DNA of 64,000 nt from Prorocentrum cordatum (Eukaryota > Sar > Dinophyceae > Prorocentrales > Prorocentraceae): contig CAUYUJ010003865.1 of the NCBI GenBank assembly GCA_963575745.1, positions 1 to 64,000 of the forward strand, written 5' to 3'. Of this stretch, positions 63,810 through 64,000 are shown piece by piece. The stretch's first letter is position 1. Each line of letters begins with the position of its first letter. The notes beneath the pieces were generated by a model that saw only the letters and a list, made by a program, of their open reading frames with translations, was not told where the DNA came from and searched no databases. Position numbers and translations under genes: made by a program.

Positions 63810-63977
63810 CCCGACAGGGCCCTCCCCGCGGGAAGGCGGCGCTCCTGGTCCTCCGGAGGCGGGCTCTCCCCCAGGCGCGCCCTCGCGGCCGCGAGGCACT
63901 CGGCCCCCCCGGCCGGCGCGCCGGAGGCGGAGCTGCCGCCCGCGTGCTCGGAGGGCTCGGCCTCGAACGGCCACCTT
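63810..63977 (-). CDS. Possible exon at the window edge
   Basis: The function is not recognised. After the acceptor CCGCGCAG|A, a minus frame encodes RWPFEAEPSEHAGGSSASGA, then GGAECLAAARARLGESPPPE and DQERRLPAGRALSG, with GC-rich third positions. The donor was not fixed and the upstream part is outside the window. Confidence 0.35.
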
Positions 63978-64000
63978 CTGCGCGGGGCGGGGACGCTAAG

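Overview
The window reads as nuclear DNA of a high-GC dinoflagellate; a Prorocentrum-like genome is my best guess, by inference. The grounds are: most coding evidence lies in exons on the minus strand, separated by introns that use GC-AG and GA-AG as well as GT-AG splice sites; several of those introns are made of, or contain, short terminal-inverted-repeat elements (introner-like); there are decayed non-LTR retrotransposons and a divergent DNA cytosine-5 methyltransferase; and much of the sequence is trinucleotide arrays (GGA/TCC, GAC/GTC, GAT) and dispersed foldback elements. No bacterial operons, CRISPR array, rRNA or convincing tRNA were seen.

Layout. 1-5 kb: trinucleotide arrays with fragmentary plus-strand Glu/Arg-rich coding signal, then foldback elements. 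5.2-9.5 kb: a minus-strand LINE with endonuclease, reverse transcriptase and Cys-rich tail, broken by stops and frameshifts. 9.5-13.8 kb: dispersed repeats, a 90-bp tandem array and a GAT array. 14.1-17.0 kb: two small minus-strand genes, a Cys-rich CCG-repeat protein and a possible single-pass membrane protein. 17-23.5 kb: satellite-like arrays and repeats. 23.8-30.6 kb: a large gene of unknown function (at least four exons, about 1,500 residues). 31.8-37.4 kb: a DNA methyltransferase-like gene with a 2.8-kb intron that holds a kilobase-scale inverted repeat. 37.6-39.2 kb: a composite repeat with a nested palindrome. 39.4-45.6 kb: a four-exon, 1,475-residue transposase-like gene. 45.6-64 kb: mostly repeats, with short minus-strand exons near 51.7, 53.8, 60.1, 62.0 and 63.9 kb, a pseudogene at 55.8 kb and a LINE endonuclease fragment at 57.9 kb.

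The strongest result is the set of introner-like elements. One family has TIRs beginning TCGGGCC, 5-bp target duplications, and three copies here. One copy is a 191-bp GA-AG intron whose two splice sites fall at the same point of the duplicated target AAGGA, so splicing rebuilds the uninterrupted reading frame. A second family makes a 215-bp GC-AG intron. Nearly all boundary choices were tested by reading frame only; no transcript data are available here. The confident genes all point the same way (minus), as expected for the unidirectional gene clusters of dinoflagellates.
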